From: Fuerstiella sp.
Lineage (GTDB): Bacteria; Planctomycetota; Planctomycetia; Planctomycetales; Planctomycetaceae
Length of the DNA: 64,000 bases
Direction: 5' to 3'
Assembly (NCBI GenBank): GCA_022843805.1
Contig: JALHMY010000029.1
Span: 1-64,000, forward strand
Shown here: piece by piece, positions 33,462-41,883 of the stretch
How the letters are laid out: each line of letters opens with the position of its first letter
Position numbering within the stretch: the first letter of the stretch is position 1
Made by a program: the position numbers and the translations under genes
The notes under the pieces: model-generated
What the model saw: only the letters and a program-made list of their open reading frames with translations
Database searches by the model: none
What the model was told of the DNA's origin: nothing

Positions 33462-33896
33462 ATGGTCTCGGTTTCACGCCTGTTACTGGTTCTGGAGAAT
33501 GATCTGGCAAACATCGAAGAAATGCGGCAGCAGCTGGCCGGTGCAGGTCTGAAAAAATCTGTCACCTTTATCGATAATAGTCCGGACTGTATTTTATGGC
33601 TGAGTCGAAATCTGCTGCGATGCGGCCTCATTTCGCTGGATTATGACCTGGGCCCATTCCGCGAAAATGACCCCGAGAGTTTTGATCCCGGAACTGGGCG
33701 GGATGTGGCCCACTATCTGGCAGAACGTGCTCCGGTATGTCCGGTGGTGATCCATACGGACAATTTTTTCATTCGACCCGGTATCCAGGAAATTCTGGAC
33801 AACGGAAACTGGCGCCACCATAGTGTATCACCTGGTAATGGCATCACATGGATCAGAACGGAATGGCTTCCTGCAGTGAAACAATACTTTTCATAA
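33462..33896 (+). CDS. Cyclic-phosphate-processing receiver-like (cREC) protein
   Basis: The 144-residue product resembles the receiver-like family PF20274: 'LLLVLENDLANIEEMRQQL', 'CGLISLDYDLGPF' (the Asp pair at the receiver phosphorylation position), 'PGTGRDVAHYLAERAPVCPV', 'VIHTDNFFIRPGIQEIL', and 'WIRTEWLPAV'. The GTGRDVA...VIHT arrangement differs from standard receivers. The family was named for gene contexts with cyclic-phosphate processing enzymes; no such enzyme is adjacent here. I start at the ATG of MVSVSRLLLV. Not part of an operon. Family assignment is by memory of motifs. Confidence 0.72.
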   Translation: MVSVSRLLLVLENDLANIEEMRQQLAGAGLKKSVTFIDNSPDCILWLSRNLLRCGLISLDYDLGPFRENDPESFDPGTGRDVAHYLAERAPVCPVVIHTDNFFIRPGIQEILDNGNWRHHSVSPGNGITWIRTEWLPAVKQYFS

Positions 33897-33941
33897 GTCT
33901 GCCGTTCGTATCACAACTGGCCAGTAAATCGAGGTGCGCCC

Positions 33942-34058
33942 CACGTAGTCGAGTCTCTCCGAGACTCGATGTTCCCTGCACCTCGCCCGGCCCCGATGCT
34001 CAGTGTGAAGCCGGATTATACGGTTGAATCGCGAGTCTCGGAGAGACTCGCCTACGTG
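33942..34058. repeat. Composite palindromic repeat, copy 1
   Basis: Bounded by CACGTAG and CTACGTG, with a GAGTCTC-TCC-GAGACTC palindrome at each end and a 60-base core ('GATGCTCAGTGTGAAGCCGG' inside it). The last 111 bases match the copy at 34493-34603 with three substitutions. Confidence 0.92.
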
Positions 34059-34274
34059 TCGCCTCATGCAACTGCAGACAAAACCGTCGCCAAGCGACAA
34101 CGGGAACACGAACCATCTTTCAGGATCATTGTGGGATGCCTCACACGTAGTCAGGTCGGTTCTGTACGAAATGAAGTGCGAGACCCAGGACGAAGCAAAT
34201 GAAACAGCGAGGGATCTCCATGGCCGGACCTAAGCGTCAGCCAAACAGTGAACGGCCAGAAGACATGAGTTTCA

Positions 34275-34448
34275 ACCGCTGATCAACGCCAATGAACGCT
34301 CATGAATGCAAAAAAAGTGGAGAAACAATGGCATCATGCGTATTGGACACTCAGGCTGTCATTGCTCGACGAAGTCTTCGGGAAGAGCAGCGGCTGGACC
34401 TCAGAAACCATGAGCCATCATTAGCGTTCATGAGTGTTCATAAGCGGT
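34275..34448. mobile_element. Small element with imperfect terminal inverted repeats
   Basis: Twenty-six-base ends (34275-34300 and 34423-34448) are inverted copies matching at 21 positions, each starting ACCGCT and ending GAACGCT. The 122 bases between encode nothing recognisable. This looks like a miniature, non-autonomous element or a paired repeat of the 'TTAGCGTTCAT' type. Confidence 0.6.
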
Positions 34449-34492
34449 CTATACAACGAATCCGAACCACGCAATTCATTTCACGCAGAACC

Positions 34493-34603
34493 GTCGAGTC
34501 TCTCCGAGACTCGATGATCCCTGCACCTCGCCAGGACCCGATGCTCAGTGTGAAGCCGGATTATACGGTTGAATCGCGAGTCTCGGAGAGACTCGCCTAC
34601 GTG
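34493..34603. repeat. Composite palindromic repeat, copy 2
   Basis: Same length and orientation as 33948-34058, with three substitutions in 111 bases, all clustered in the first third of the core. The near-identity indicates recent duplication or gene conversion. Confidence 0.92.
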
Positions 34604-34639
34604 TTAGTCGCAACCTTGAATTGGTGGTTTTCGAACTGA

Positions 34640-35188
34640 TCGGCCTTCGATGCCTCGATCTGGGCTCGGATTCATCAGCATCGCGCTCATTTTGCCTGTG
34701 ATTTCGAGCGTCGTGCAGTGTTTCCCGAAATCTTATTCCGTCGCACTCGGTATTAGTGCGTTCACGGTCATCGTGAACTCAGCTACGACGAAACTGCTCA
34801 GGTGCGACAGGGCGAATGTATCGTTCATACCACAACCGAAGAGTTTCCCGTTTCGTTTTTTGAGGAAGCCATTCCCCCGGGGATTGCGGGTGCAACAACA
34901 TCAATCGATGGCCATCGCGAGCTGAGATACGACACCGCCGCGCAGGTGCGGTATGGAGAATGTATCGCTCATACTGATTCCGGAGATATCACAGTCCAAT
35001 TTATCGTAGCATGGCAGGACCGAAGTAAGGGTATGTTCCAGGTCCAGATACTTTCGTCAACTGACGACCAGGAGCGACCGGAACTTGTTCGGCGACAAAG
35101 GATAGGGACTGATCAGAATTTGAAGTTCATCAAGGGCAGGGAAATGTATTGGTTCAGCGTCACTTGTGAAATCGGTGCACGAGAATAA
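34640..35188 (+). pseudogene. Unknown protein with internal repeat, interrupted by TAG
   Basis: Reading one frame through gives 'WARIHQHRAHFACDFERRAV', 'FPEILFRRTRY', a TAG at 34754-34756, 'VHGHRELSYDETAQVRQGEC', and later 'IDGHRELRYDTAAQVRYGEC'. The protein sense is continuous across the stop, and the GHREL-YD-AQVR-GEC-HT unit occurs twice, 48 codons apart. The downstream open part (128 codons from a GTG) could still be translated. I do not recognise the family. A decayed gene, or a fragment with a false upstream extension. Confidence 0.5.
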
Positions 35189-35326
35189 CACAGACGTGTC
35201 GTGAGGCGGACAGAGGAGGGATTGGATGTTGGTTTGGCCATTGCATGGGGGCCAGCTTCCAAACGCCAGGATCGATCCCACAGGCCATTAACGTCTCATG
35301 CGTTTCAATGAATGAACCATTGCAAC

Positions 35327-35513
35327 CTGCCCCAACGGGGCTCAGTGTGAAAGCCTGGGGCATCGCCCCAGGAATTGCACACAACAATGACGAATGCCCT
35401 GAAAGGGCCTAATGAACCACGCGTCCATTCCGCCCCGTTGGGGCTTTTGTCGTTGATGATCTACGTTCCCAGGGCGTTGCCCTGGGCTTTCACCTTCCGG
35501 ACCTTCGGCCCCG
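35327..35513. repeat. Multi-hairpin intergenic repeat element
   Basis: Consecutive short palindromes are visible: GCCCCAACGGGGC, CCTGGGGCATCGCCCCAGG, GCCCTGAAAGGGC, GCCCCGTTGGGGC, CCCAGGGCGTTGCCCTGGG and CCGGACCTTCGG. The first and fourth are inverted forms of each other. I know this style of element from planctomycete intergenic regions. No coding potential. Confidence 0.85.
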
Positions 35514-35589
35514 AGTTCTGACGTGCCGCTCATTTTTTATCACACAAAAGATGTGTGGTACGATGAGGCACGAGGGATGGGGGATGGTA

Positions 35590-36441
35590 CTAATTCGTTT
35601 TCGGGGCGACGGATTCTGCCAATTTTTTCTGATCGGCTGACAACTGAGGATTTGGATCGGATGCCCCATCCACTTCTTGTCGCATCCATCGAACGGCATT
35701 TGTGATGGATTTCAGATAACGCTCGTCGGCCCATGATGTTTCGTTGTGCCCAAGATTGTTTACGTAAACTCTGCCGTCGCCCCACGACTTCACCCACGCG
35801 ACCGGAACGTGATACGGCATTGAGGGCTTTGTCTTTGCCATATTCAGACTCATCAGGACCCGCACTTTCTCCGGCTGCCAGTTTCGGTACTGATAGATTT
35901 CATCCTGAATCTGAAACTCACCATCAAATGGCTGCATGACCGGATGCTCTGGCTCATGCACCGTGATCGTGACCGTATTTTCTGCATTCCAGGGATGTCC
36001 GTCAAAGGTACCGCCGACCATATCCCAGTACGGCTGATAGTCTGCAAACGTATCCGTGGCAGAATGGAAACCGATAAAGCCATGGCCTTTTTCCCGGAGC
36101 CACTCTTTCAGGAAATAGTCCATGTGAGCTTCGGGAATCGGAAGTGCGCCCGTCGTGTAGAACATCACGATGTCATATTTTGCCAGGTTTTCCTTTGTGA
36201 AATCGGCAGCCGCGTCCTGCGTACAGTCAACCGAAAACAGTTCCGTTTTCTGTCCGAGCTGTATCATTGCGACTTCAGCAACCGCAAGTTTGTTCTCCGG
36301 TCGGCGAACCGACCCGTGAACAAACCCGCTGCTCTGTGTCAGCATCAGCACTTTCGACTTCTCAGCCGCTGGCACGGAACAACAGATCGAAAAAACAACG
36401 ACAACTGCAGTGAGCAGACGGATGGCAGACTGAGGTAACAT
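35590..36441 (-). CDS. Secreted ThuA-domain protein
   Basis: A signal peptide ('LLTAVVVVFSICCSVPAAE') precedes one ThuA domain (PF06283): 'KVLMLTQSSGFVHGSVRRPE', 'YDIVMFYTTGALPIPEAHMD', 'GHGFIGFHSATDTFADYQPY', 'MVGGTFDGHPWNAENTVTIT' and 'GDGRVYVNNLGHNETSWADE'. The fold is class-I amidotransferase-like; the catalytic Cys position appears to be occupied by His-Ser (GFHSAT). In planctomycetes such proteins are abundant and linked by inference to sugar metabolism. The 283-residue length is normal for the family. I start at the ATG of MLPQSA, which gives the signal peptide. Confidence 0.9.
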   Translation of the reverse strand: MLPQSAIRLLTAVVVVFSICCSVPAAEKSKVLMLTQSSGFVHGSVRRPENKLAVAEVAMIQLGQKTELFSVDCTQDAAADFTKENLAKYDIVMFYTTGALPIPEAHMDYFLKEWLREKGHGFIGFHSATDTFADYQPYWDMVGGTFDGHPWNAENTVTITVHEPEHPVMQPFDGEFQIQDEIYQYRNWQPEKVRVLMSLNMAKTKPSMPYHVPVAWVKSWGDGRVYVNNLGHNETSWADERYLKSITNAVRWMRQEVDGASDPNPQLSADQKKLAESVAPKTN

Positions 36442-36551
36442 CTTTGTATTCCGGTTGACAGAAGATCTGAAACGATCGTAAAGGTTAAAAAACATCAACA
36501 ACAGGCGCCAAATCGCTGCTCAGGCTGCTGAGACAGGCCCGACAATCAGTT

Positions 36552-37163
36552 TCAGGCACTGCGGATTGTCTTCCAGGGATCGGTAATGTCAAACGGATTG
36601 AATAATTGGGCGACACCAGCGGCGGACAGTTCGGGACCACTGACAAATCGCCCCGGGCGGGTCCACTCATGCAGCGCGTCCATTGGTAAAGGAAAAAGCG
36701 ATGAGAGAACCTGATCGAGCTCCGCTTCAAGCAATTTAAAATGTCTTGCCCATTCGGTCGCTTCCTCAAGTCGCACATCCTCCTCCGACTGCCACCTCAT
36801 CGGATGAAACAGCAGAGTGCACTGAGGCGTTACGAATCGCCTGTGGCATGCAGCGAATGGCAGCAGAGCCGCAGACGAACATTCTCCAATCACGACGCCC
36901 GTGGTCTTCAGCCCCCGAGTGCGGATGAGTGTTGCAAGGGCGAGTCCGGTGTAAACGCTGCCGCCGCATGAATCAAAATACAGAATGCCCCGACTTCCCG
37001 GTTTAACTTCCGTCAGCTGGCCAAGCAGATCTCCCTGGCGATCTGTCAAATCACCACAGAGTGCCATTTCCCATGGCTGACGGTCGGAGCCTTTATCCAT
37101 GCCGTGCCCCAAAATGGCGGGCGAGGAGGTAATTCGACGAGGTTGTTCGGCTGGTTTGGGCAT
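36552..37163 (-). CDS. ClpP/SDH-type serine protease-like protein
   Basis: The 203-residue protein has the ClpP/crotonase-like protease pattern: '[20 protein letters not shown]' (oxyanion-loop Gly-Gly-Ser), '[19 protein letters not shown]' with the nucleophile Ser in the SSA motif, and '[14 protein letters not shown]' with the catalytic His. The third residue, Asp, is less clear. It is divergent from housekeeping ClpP, lacks a signal peptide, and ends with '[11 protein letters not shown]'. A proteolytic role is plausible but the partner ATPase is unknown. It is between ThuA and the lipid-kinase-like gene on the same strand, with gaps that make one operon uncertain. Confidence 0.7.
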   Translation of the reverse strand: MPKPAEQPRRITSSPAILGHGMDKGSDRQPWEMALCGDLTDRQGDLLGQLTEVKPGSRGILYFDSCGGSVYTGLALATLIRTRGLKTTGVVIGECSSAALLPFAACHRRFVTPQCTLLFHPMRWQSEEDVRLEEATEWARHFKLLEAELDQVLSSLFPLPMDALHEWTRPGRFVSGPELSAAGVAQLFNPFDITDPWKTIRSA

Positions 37164-37214
37164 TGAGCAGCAATTCAAAAACAAAAGGCCATAAGAAAGC
37201 AGACTGTGACTGAT

Positions 37215-38270
37215 TCAGGAACACGGAACAAGCAGAGTCAGCGACTTTGGATCGACACCAATTTTTACCGGAAGTCCTTCGGCCGGGTCGCCGTCGGTCT
37301 GCACCGGTATCGCATCAGGTGCAGCGGCGACTCCATTGGAATCAGGTGGAAGAATTGTTAACTCCCGAGTCAGTAAACGAGTAACTCCCGATTCCCGCCA
37401 GGGACAGCTCAATCGCACACTGGCCGCGTGCAGAAATGAACTCAGGCGAGTCTTCCCGCTGAAAACCCTGACATCAAGCAAACCATCATCAGGAATCGCA
37501 TCCGGAGAAAACCGAAATCCCATTCCATACGCCGGAATGTTTGTCACCAGCAGGAATGTTCCCGTTGCGGTCTGTGCAGGGTCGTCGGTCATAAAGGTCA
37601 TTGGCCGTGGTCTGTACTGACAAAAGCCTCTGATGACCGGGAGCAGATAGTTGAATCGGCGAATGTTACCGGTTCGAGATGAATGTACGTCGTGCACGAT
37701 TTTTGCATCGACCCCTGCACTCCACATCAGCAGGAAGCGACGACCAGCCGCCATCCCGCTGTCCAGTTTGCGCACCATGCCGGCATTGATGAATTCGGCC
37801 GTTTGAAAACCGTCAGGCTTCAGGCCAAAGTAACCTGCCAGCAGGTTCTCCGTACCCAGTGGCAGAATCGCGAGCGGTACCCCCGGATGCCGATTGACAA
37901 GATCTGTAACCGTGCCGTCTCCTCCGGCAGCCACGATACATCGCAGTTGTTCACGTACCTGTGGCAGAGCTGCATACTGATCCAGAGCAGTTCGATTGCG
38001 GAACATTCGAGTTCGAAATTGGAGCTGGCGAAGCCTTCTGACGAGTGCCAGCAGTTCGCCCCGGTAAACACCACTCCCCGACCGGGGGTTCCGCTGAATC
38101 AATACCAGCCTGCGCTGAGCGGTTTCGCAGAGTTCAGATGGCAGTGAAGAAGGGTTCAACAGCGTACTTTCAAAAGCTGATACGAAACAGCCGCACAGTG
38201 TCACAGCAGATTCGAATTCTGGTCCGCGTCTGTCGGTTGCGGTGACGCTGATACAGCGGCGACCTGACAT
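37215..38270 (-). CDS. Diacylglycerol kinase-family lipid kinase
   Basis: The 351-residue protein has the DAGK catalytic domain: 'RLVLIQRNPRSGSGVYRGEL', the nucleotide-binding 'CIVAAGGDGTVTDLVNR', 'PLAILPLGTENLLAGYFGL' (GTxN motif with Glu for the usual Asn-flanking Gly-Asn), and the YegS/DgkB-like second domain ending 'VQTDGDPAEGLPVKI'. It should phosphorylate a lipid such as diacylglycerol, or a sphingoid base, at the membrane. The start overlaps purN by 70 bases; no closer ATG exists downstream before the domain, so the overlap may be real or a GTG/TTG start nearer the domain may be used. Confidence 0.87.
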   Translation of the reverse strand: MSGRRCISVTATDRRGPEFESAVTLCGCFVSAFESTLLNPSSLPSELCETAQRRLVLIQRNPRSGSGVYRGELLALVRRLRQLQFRTRMFRNRTALDQYAALPQVREQLRCIVAAGGDGTVTDLVNRHPGVPLAILPLGTENLLAGYFGLKPDGFQTAEFINAGMVRKLDSGMAAGRRFLLMWSAGVDAKIVHDVHSSRTGNIRRFNYLLPVIRGFCQYRPRPMTFMTDDPAQTATGTFLLVTNIPAYGMGFRFSPDAIPDDGLLDVRVFSGKTRLSSFLHAASVRLSCPWRESGVTRLLTRELTILPPDSNGVAAAPDAIPVQTDGDPAEGLPVKIGVDPKSLTLLVPCS

Positions 38271-38950
38271 CGGATCTTCACCCTGCCGTCTGCCAGCAGT
38301 CGGATGGCTTCAGGATAAGCAATTTTCTCCTGTTCAAAAACCAGTCCGGCAAGCTGATCGGCGGTTGCGTCATCCGGAACGGACACTGCTCTCTGCAATA
38401 TAATCGGGCCGTGGTCATAATGATTGTCGGCAAAATGTACTGTGCAACCACTGATTTTGACACCTCGGTCGATGGCTGCTTCGTGAACATGATGGCCGAA
38501 AAAACCATGTCCGCAAAACGCCGGGATCAGCGACGGGTGAATGTTGACGACTTTCCATGCATAGTCATCAGGAATTCTCAGGAGACTCAAAAAACCGGCC
38601 ATCACCACAAGATCGACATTCGCCGCACGCAGTTCACTGAAAACAGCATCACTGAAGCCCGCTGTCGAAGTAAAGTCGCGTGGTCGGATGACTCGACAAT
38701 CCAGCCCCGCAGCAACAGCCCGCTCGACGCCCCGACACGTTCTCTGGCTTGCAATCACAAGCGGTACTTCTGCATTCATTTGTCCGCTGCGAATTTGTTC
38801 GAGAAAATTCAGCAGAGTAGTACCACCGCCGCTGATCAGCACTCCCAGTCGAATCGGACGATCACGAATTGGCGGGAACGGATTGATCAGTTCGCATTGA
38901 GCATTCCGGGACACGGATGGGCGATGAGAAAGATCCTGGGAGGAAGTCAT
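38201..38950 (-). CDS. purN: Phosphoribosylglycinamide formyltransferase
   Basis: The product carries the GART signatures: 'RLGVLISGGGTTLLNFLEQI' (phosphate loop), the 'VVNIHPSLIPAF' motif with catalytic Asn and His, and 'CTVHFADNHYDHGPIILQ' with the catalytic Asp. It transfers a formyl group from 10-formyl-THF to GAR in purine synthesis. I start at the ATG of MTSSQDLS; about 33 residues precede the first strand, slightly longer than E. coli PurN. No other pur gene is adjacent. It overlaps the lipid-kinase-like gene downstream. Confidence 0.93.
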   Translation of the reverse strand: MTSSQDLSHRPSVSRNAQCELINPFPPIRDRPIRLGVLISGGGTTLLNFLEQIRSGQMNAEVPLVIASQRTCRGVERAVAAGLDCRVIRPRDFTSTAGFSDAVFSELRAANVDLVVMAGFLSLLRIPDDYAWKVVNIHPSLIPAFCGHGFFGHHVHEAAIDRGVKISGCTVHFADNHYDHGPIILQRAVSVPDDATADQLAGLVFEQEKIAYPEAIRLLADGRVKIRCQVAAVSASPQPTDADQNSNLL

Positions 38951-39024
38951 GAGAGTTTGAATTCGGTTCGTTGGCAACAAGTATTGGTACGAGCAGTCCG
39001 GAACGGCAGTCAGTCCCACGGCCT

Positions 39025-40962
39025 TCAGAACTTAGATTCCTGTGGAAGACTGCTGGTTTCATAACCTGATAAACCGGAAAGTACATCTTCGGCAGGATTG
39101 TGGTGTAAATCTCTGCGAGAGTCTACCAGAACGAGAAGCCGTTCTCTTTCCCGTCGATCGCGCTGTACTCGTCCCCAGATGGCCATCATCACGACAATGG
39201 AAAGGAAGCCAAACAGCATTACGGCCGTGTCACTGATACGAGAATCTGCACGACGGCGGGCAGCCAGCACCCTTGACGAATCAGCTGGCAGGGCTCCTTC
39301 CGCGGAGAGCGACTGAATCTGGTCATCGGAAGGCTCCCAGTCAACGCGACCACACAGGATCAGTGGAGCGATCCTGTGCTCAGTATCTGCACGATAGACA
39401 TACATCTTAAAAAAGCAGCCGGTAACGGTAACTCGGTCAACCACTTCCGCTTCGACTGGAAACTCTTTTGGCAGTGTCGGCGTGATAATTACCGCCGGAT
39501 TATGCTGTGAATCGTCTGTGAATAACCACAATTCGTGCAGCGGCTGACTTCCAAACATCTCGGAATCGCCCGTATAACTGACCACGCGTCGAACATGTCC
39601 GGAAAGAGAAACAACGGCACCGTGCCATTCCTCCGGATTCTGAAAGATATCAACGAACAGCGGGAACTCCTGAGGCGATGTCAGATACTCGCGGTGCCGT
39701 TTAAGCCGTATTCCGAGCTGCCGATCCAGCCGAGTGCGACGAGTGCGGAACTGATCTTCTGTGATCGCTTCCCTCCGCAGATCTCGCTCCAAAAGAGACT
39801 TGTCAGCGGTCGCCTTGTCCTGAATCTCACTCATCAGCTGACTTAGCCGACGCTGCAACAGAGATGCTGCCAGCTGCTGTTGTGAGGACGCATTTGTCAG
39901 CTGCATCTGTCGCAGTGTCTCATAGTACAACCAGCGTTCTTCCTCCCTGAGCGAGGATCGATTGACGGTGTGCTGACGAATGAGTTCGTCATAGGGACGA
40001 GGTGTCAGCAATCGTATCGTTTCCGTCAATATCAGGGGCTGCTGGCCCCAAAGCTTCACGAACCAGCCCTTGACAAGAACCGGGACGGAAACGCCCTGAT
40101 CTCCAGTCCAGGTCTCCAGTGGCTTCAGCTGATTGTTTGGACCGATATAGCCAACAGCATCAACAATCGCCAGGTCCTTCAGGTCAGCCAGATTGCGAAG
40201 AAAACCTCGCTGAAGTTTTACTCCCGACGTGCTGCCATAAACGTTTCGCTTTTCTGTGTCCAGCTGAACCTGGCCGGAAGGACTATACAATCCGTACATC
40301 ACAACGGGGCGCCCGACGTAATGTTCAGGATGGCTCCGCATGTCTCCTATCAGGCTCCAGGGAATCGGTTTGGCGGATGACGATATTGCAGCACGGGTCA
40401 GATTTCCGCCTTCCCTGGAACCTCCTCCAAAAGGACTGGCCATACCCGATTCGCCCGAATTCAGCTGCAGTTTCCCGTTCCGCCATGCCAAACGGCGAGC
40501 TTCCTCAAACTTGTAGAAAGCCGATTCCCAGACGTTTTCCTGTTCATTGAGTGTGCGATCTTCTCCACCGGCATCCAGCTGCACTGCGAAGCGGCGTTCC
40601 TGAATCATATTCAGAAGTTCCACATACGCTTCGGCCTCAGCCTCCGTTAGGTTGGGCTTCCGCTGCTGAAACGGCAATGGCAGGCCAACTGCCAGATCCG
40701 CTGCGGACGTTCGATACTGAGTCCAGTCAAAGTCAGCTTCCGTCGCACGCAATCCATCCTCTGCAATGGGCGCCGAGATGACTGAGTCAGTATTCGAGGG
40801 AACTATGGCCGGGTCAGAAGTGAACGGCGGCTGACCAACAACCCGAACGCTCAGCAGCAGAACAAAAAGACACACGCAGCAAAGTTTTGGAAATACAATT
40901 CGATTCCGGTCGTTTTTGGTAAGTTCAAAACAGACCGCAGTATTCAATTTTCGAGGAAACAT
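39025..40962 (-). CDS. Large planctomycete membrane-anchored protein of unknown function
   Basis: The 645-residue product starts at MFPRKLN and has an N-terminal hydrophobic segment ('LCCVCLFVLLLSVRVVG', signal anchor or signal peptide) and a C-terminal transmembrane helix ('TAVMLFGFLSIVVMMAIWG') followed by a basic tail. Two similar-looking beta-rich units can be seen around 'RSHPEHYVGRPVVMYGLYSP' and 'FQNPEEWHGAVVSLSGHVRR', both of the form 'xP..(Y/W)xGxxVxxxGxx', separated by a charged helical segment of about 100 residues. I think this is an internal OB-like domain duplication; the family is otherwise unknown to me. Located just upstream of purN. Confidence 0.7.
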   Translation of the reverse strand: MFPRKLNTAVCFELTKNDRNRIVFPKLCCVCLFVLLLSVRVVGQPPFTSDPAIVPSNTDSVISAPIAEDGLRATEADFDWTQYRTSAADLAVGLPLPFQQRKPNLTEAEAEAYVELLNMIQERRFAVQLDAGGEDRTLNEQENVWESAFYKFEEARRLAWRNGKLQLNSGESGMASPFGGGSREGGNLTRAAISSSAKPIPWSLIGDMRSHPEHYVGRPVVMYGLYSPSGQVQLDTEKRNVYGSTSGVKLQRGFLRNLADLKDLAIVDAVGYIGPNNQLKPLETWTGDQGVSVPVLVKGWFVKLWGQQPLILTETIRLLTPRPYDELIRQHTVNRSSLREEERWLYYETLRQMQLTNASSQQQLAASLLQRRLSQLMSEIQDKATADKSLLERDLRREAITEDQFRTRRTRLDRQLGIRLKRHREYLTSPQEFPLFVDIFQNPEEWHGAVVSLSGHVRRVVSYTGDSEMFGSQPLHELWLFTDDSQHNPAVIITPTLPKEFPVEAEVVDRVTVTGCFFKMYVYRADTEHRIAPLILCGRVDWEPSDDQIQSLSAEGALPADSSRVLAARRRADSRISDTAVMLFGFLSIVVMMAIWGRVQRDRRERERLLVLVDSRRDLHHNPAEDVLSGLSGYETSSLPQESKF

Positions 40963-41262
40963 CGGAGGGCCTTCCATACCGCATTCCGCTGCGACTAAAA
41001 CTGGCATCGGCATGTGTTTCCATAAGAACCAACAGCCGTGATTCCGTCAGTCGAACGGAGTTATCAACAATCCGCACGACCTGCTCAGCTTGCGAAGTTT
41101 AGGCGTTTTGCGATATTTCGTGCCAGCCCGGTCAGTCGATTTCAGGGGGCAAACAGGCGAAATCTGCTTATTTGTAAGGGATTTACGTCAAGCCTCGTCA
41201 AAAGAGTCGCGTTGACAGTGTTTGCTGAAATGCCGATAATCCAGTGCCAAACGTTGATAATA

Positions 41263-41278
41263 AGGCACTGTCAATGCT
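41263..41278 (+). promoter_or_regulatory. Possible sigma-54 promoter for thioredoxin
   Basis: AGGCACTGTCAATGCT has GGCAC, GG-N10-GC spacing and ATGCT, 139 bases upstream of the thioredoxin start. It is outside the stress island, so it may be chance. Confidence 0.4.
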
Positions 41279-41416
41279 CGGAGTGTTGACGCACGAGGCG
41301 GTTTCAGCTGTTCGGGCCGTAGGTTCAGGGTTGCGGATCGCAAATCCTGTTCGGACGGGGCTTCGTCGACCCTGATGATGAAGCGACATATTCGAGCTAT
41401 TTTGAGGAGAACTGGT

Positions 41417-41746
41417 GTGGCTGGAAATTTACACGAATTCACTGACTCAAACTTCAAATCTGAAGTACTGGATTCTTCCGAACCCGTATTGGTGGATTTT
41501 TGGGCACCATGGTGCGGACCATGTCGTATGCTGATGCCGACTGTCGAGCAGCTTGCCAACGAATATGCTGGCAAGGTGAAGATTGGAAAAGTGAACACTG
41601 ACGACAACCACCAGACGGCCGCGAGCTACGGCATTACCAGCATTCCGACAGTGATGTTGTTTAAAGACGGCCAGCTGGTAGACAAAGTGGTCGGTGCTCC
41701 TCCGAAGCAGCACTTTGTCAATATGCTTCAGAAGGCTATGGGTTGA
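41417..41746 (+). CDS. trxA: Thioredoxin
   Basis: A 109-residue thioredoxin with the active-site Trp-Cys-Gly-Pro-Cys in '[15 protein letters not shown]', the cis-Pro in '[15 protein letters not shown]', and the final amphipathic helix. I start at the GTG (VAGNLHEF) that follows a GAGGAGA ribosome site and gives the standard length; an ATG 42 bases earlier would add an unusual basic extension. It reduces protein disulfides in the cytoplasm. A long hairpin follows the gene. Confidence 0.93.
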   Translation: MAGNLHEFTDSNFKSEVLDSSEPVLVDFWAPWCGPCRMLMPTVEQLANEYAGKVKIGKVNTDDNHQTAASYGITSIPTVMLFKDGQLVDKVVGAPPKQHFVNMLQKAMG

Positions 41747-41759
41747 TCTACCGACGACC

Positions 41760-41799
41760 ATCATGCTTGATCCCGGTAAGACTCCGGGGTCAGCATGAT
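41760..41799. terminator. Strong hairpin after thioredoxin, without T run
   Basis: ATCATGCT-T-GATCCCGG, a 7-base loop, then CCGGGGTC-AGCATGAT: a 16-base stem with one bulge and one mismatch. The missing T run means it may be a Rho-linked or RNA-stabilising structure rather than an intrinsic terminator. Confidence 0.55.
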
Positions 41800-41883
41800 C
41801 TGATCGAGCGGCGGCGGAACAGATCCGCCAGTTGTGTTTGAGTTTGATGTGTGACACCGAGGTTTGGGAAAGGAATCCCGAAC

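Noticed and set aside
33985-34035. Group II intron-like 3' motif in the repeat core
   Set aside because: The GCCGGATTATACGG stretch recalls intron-ORF flanks, but no domain V fold or reverse transcriptase is present.
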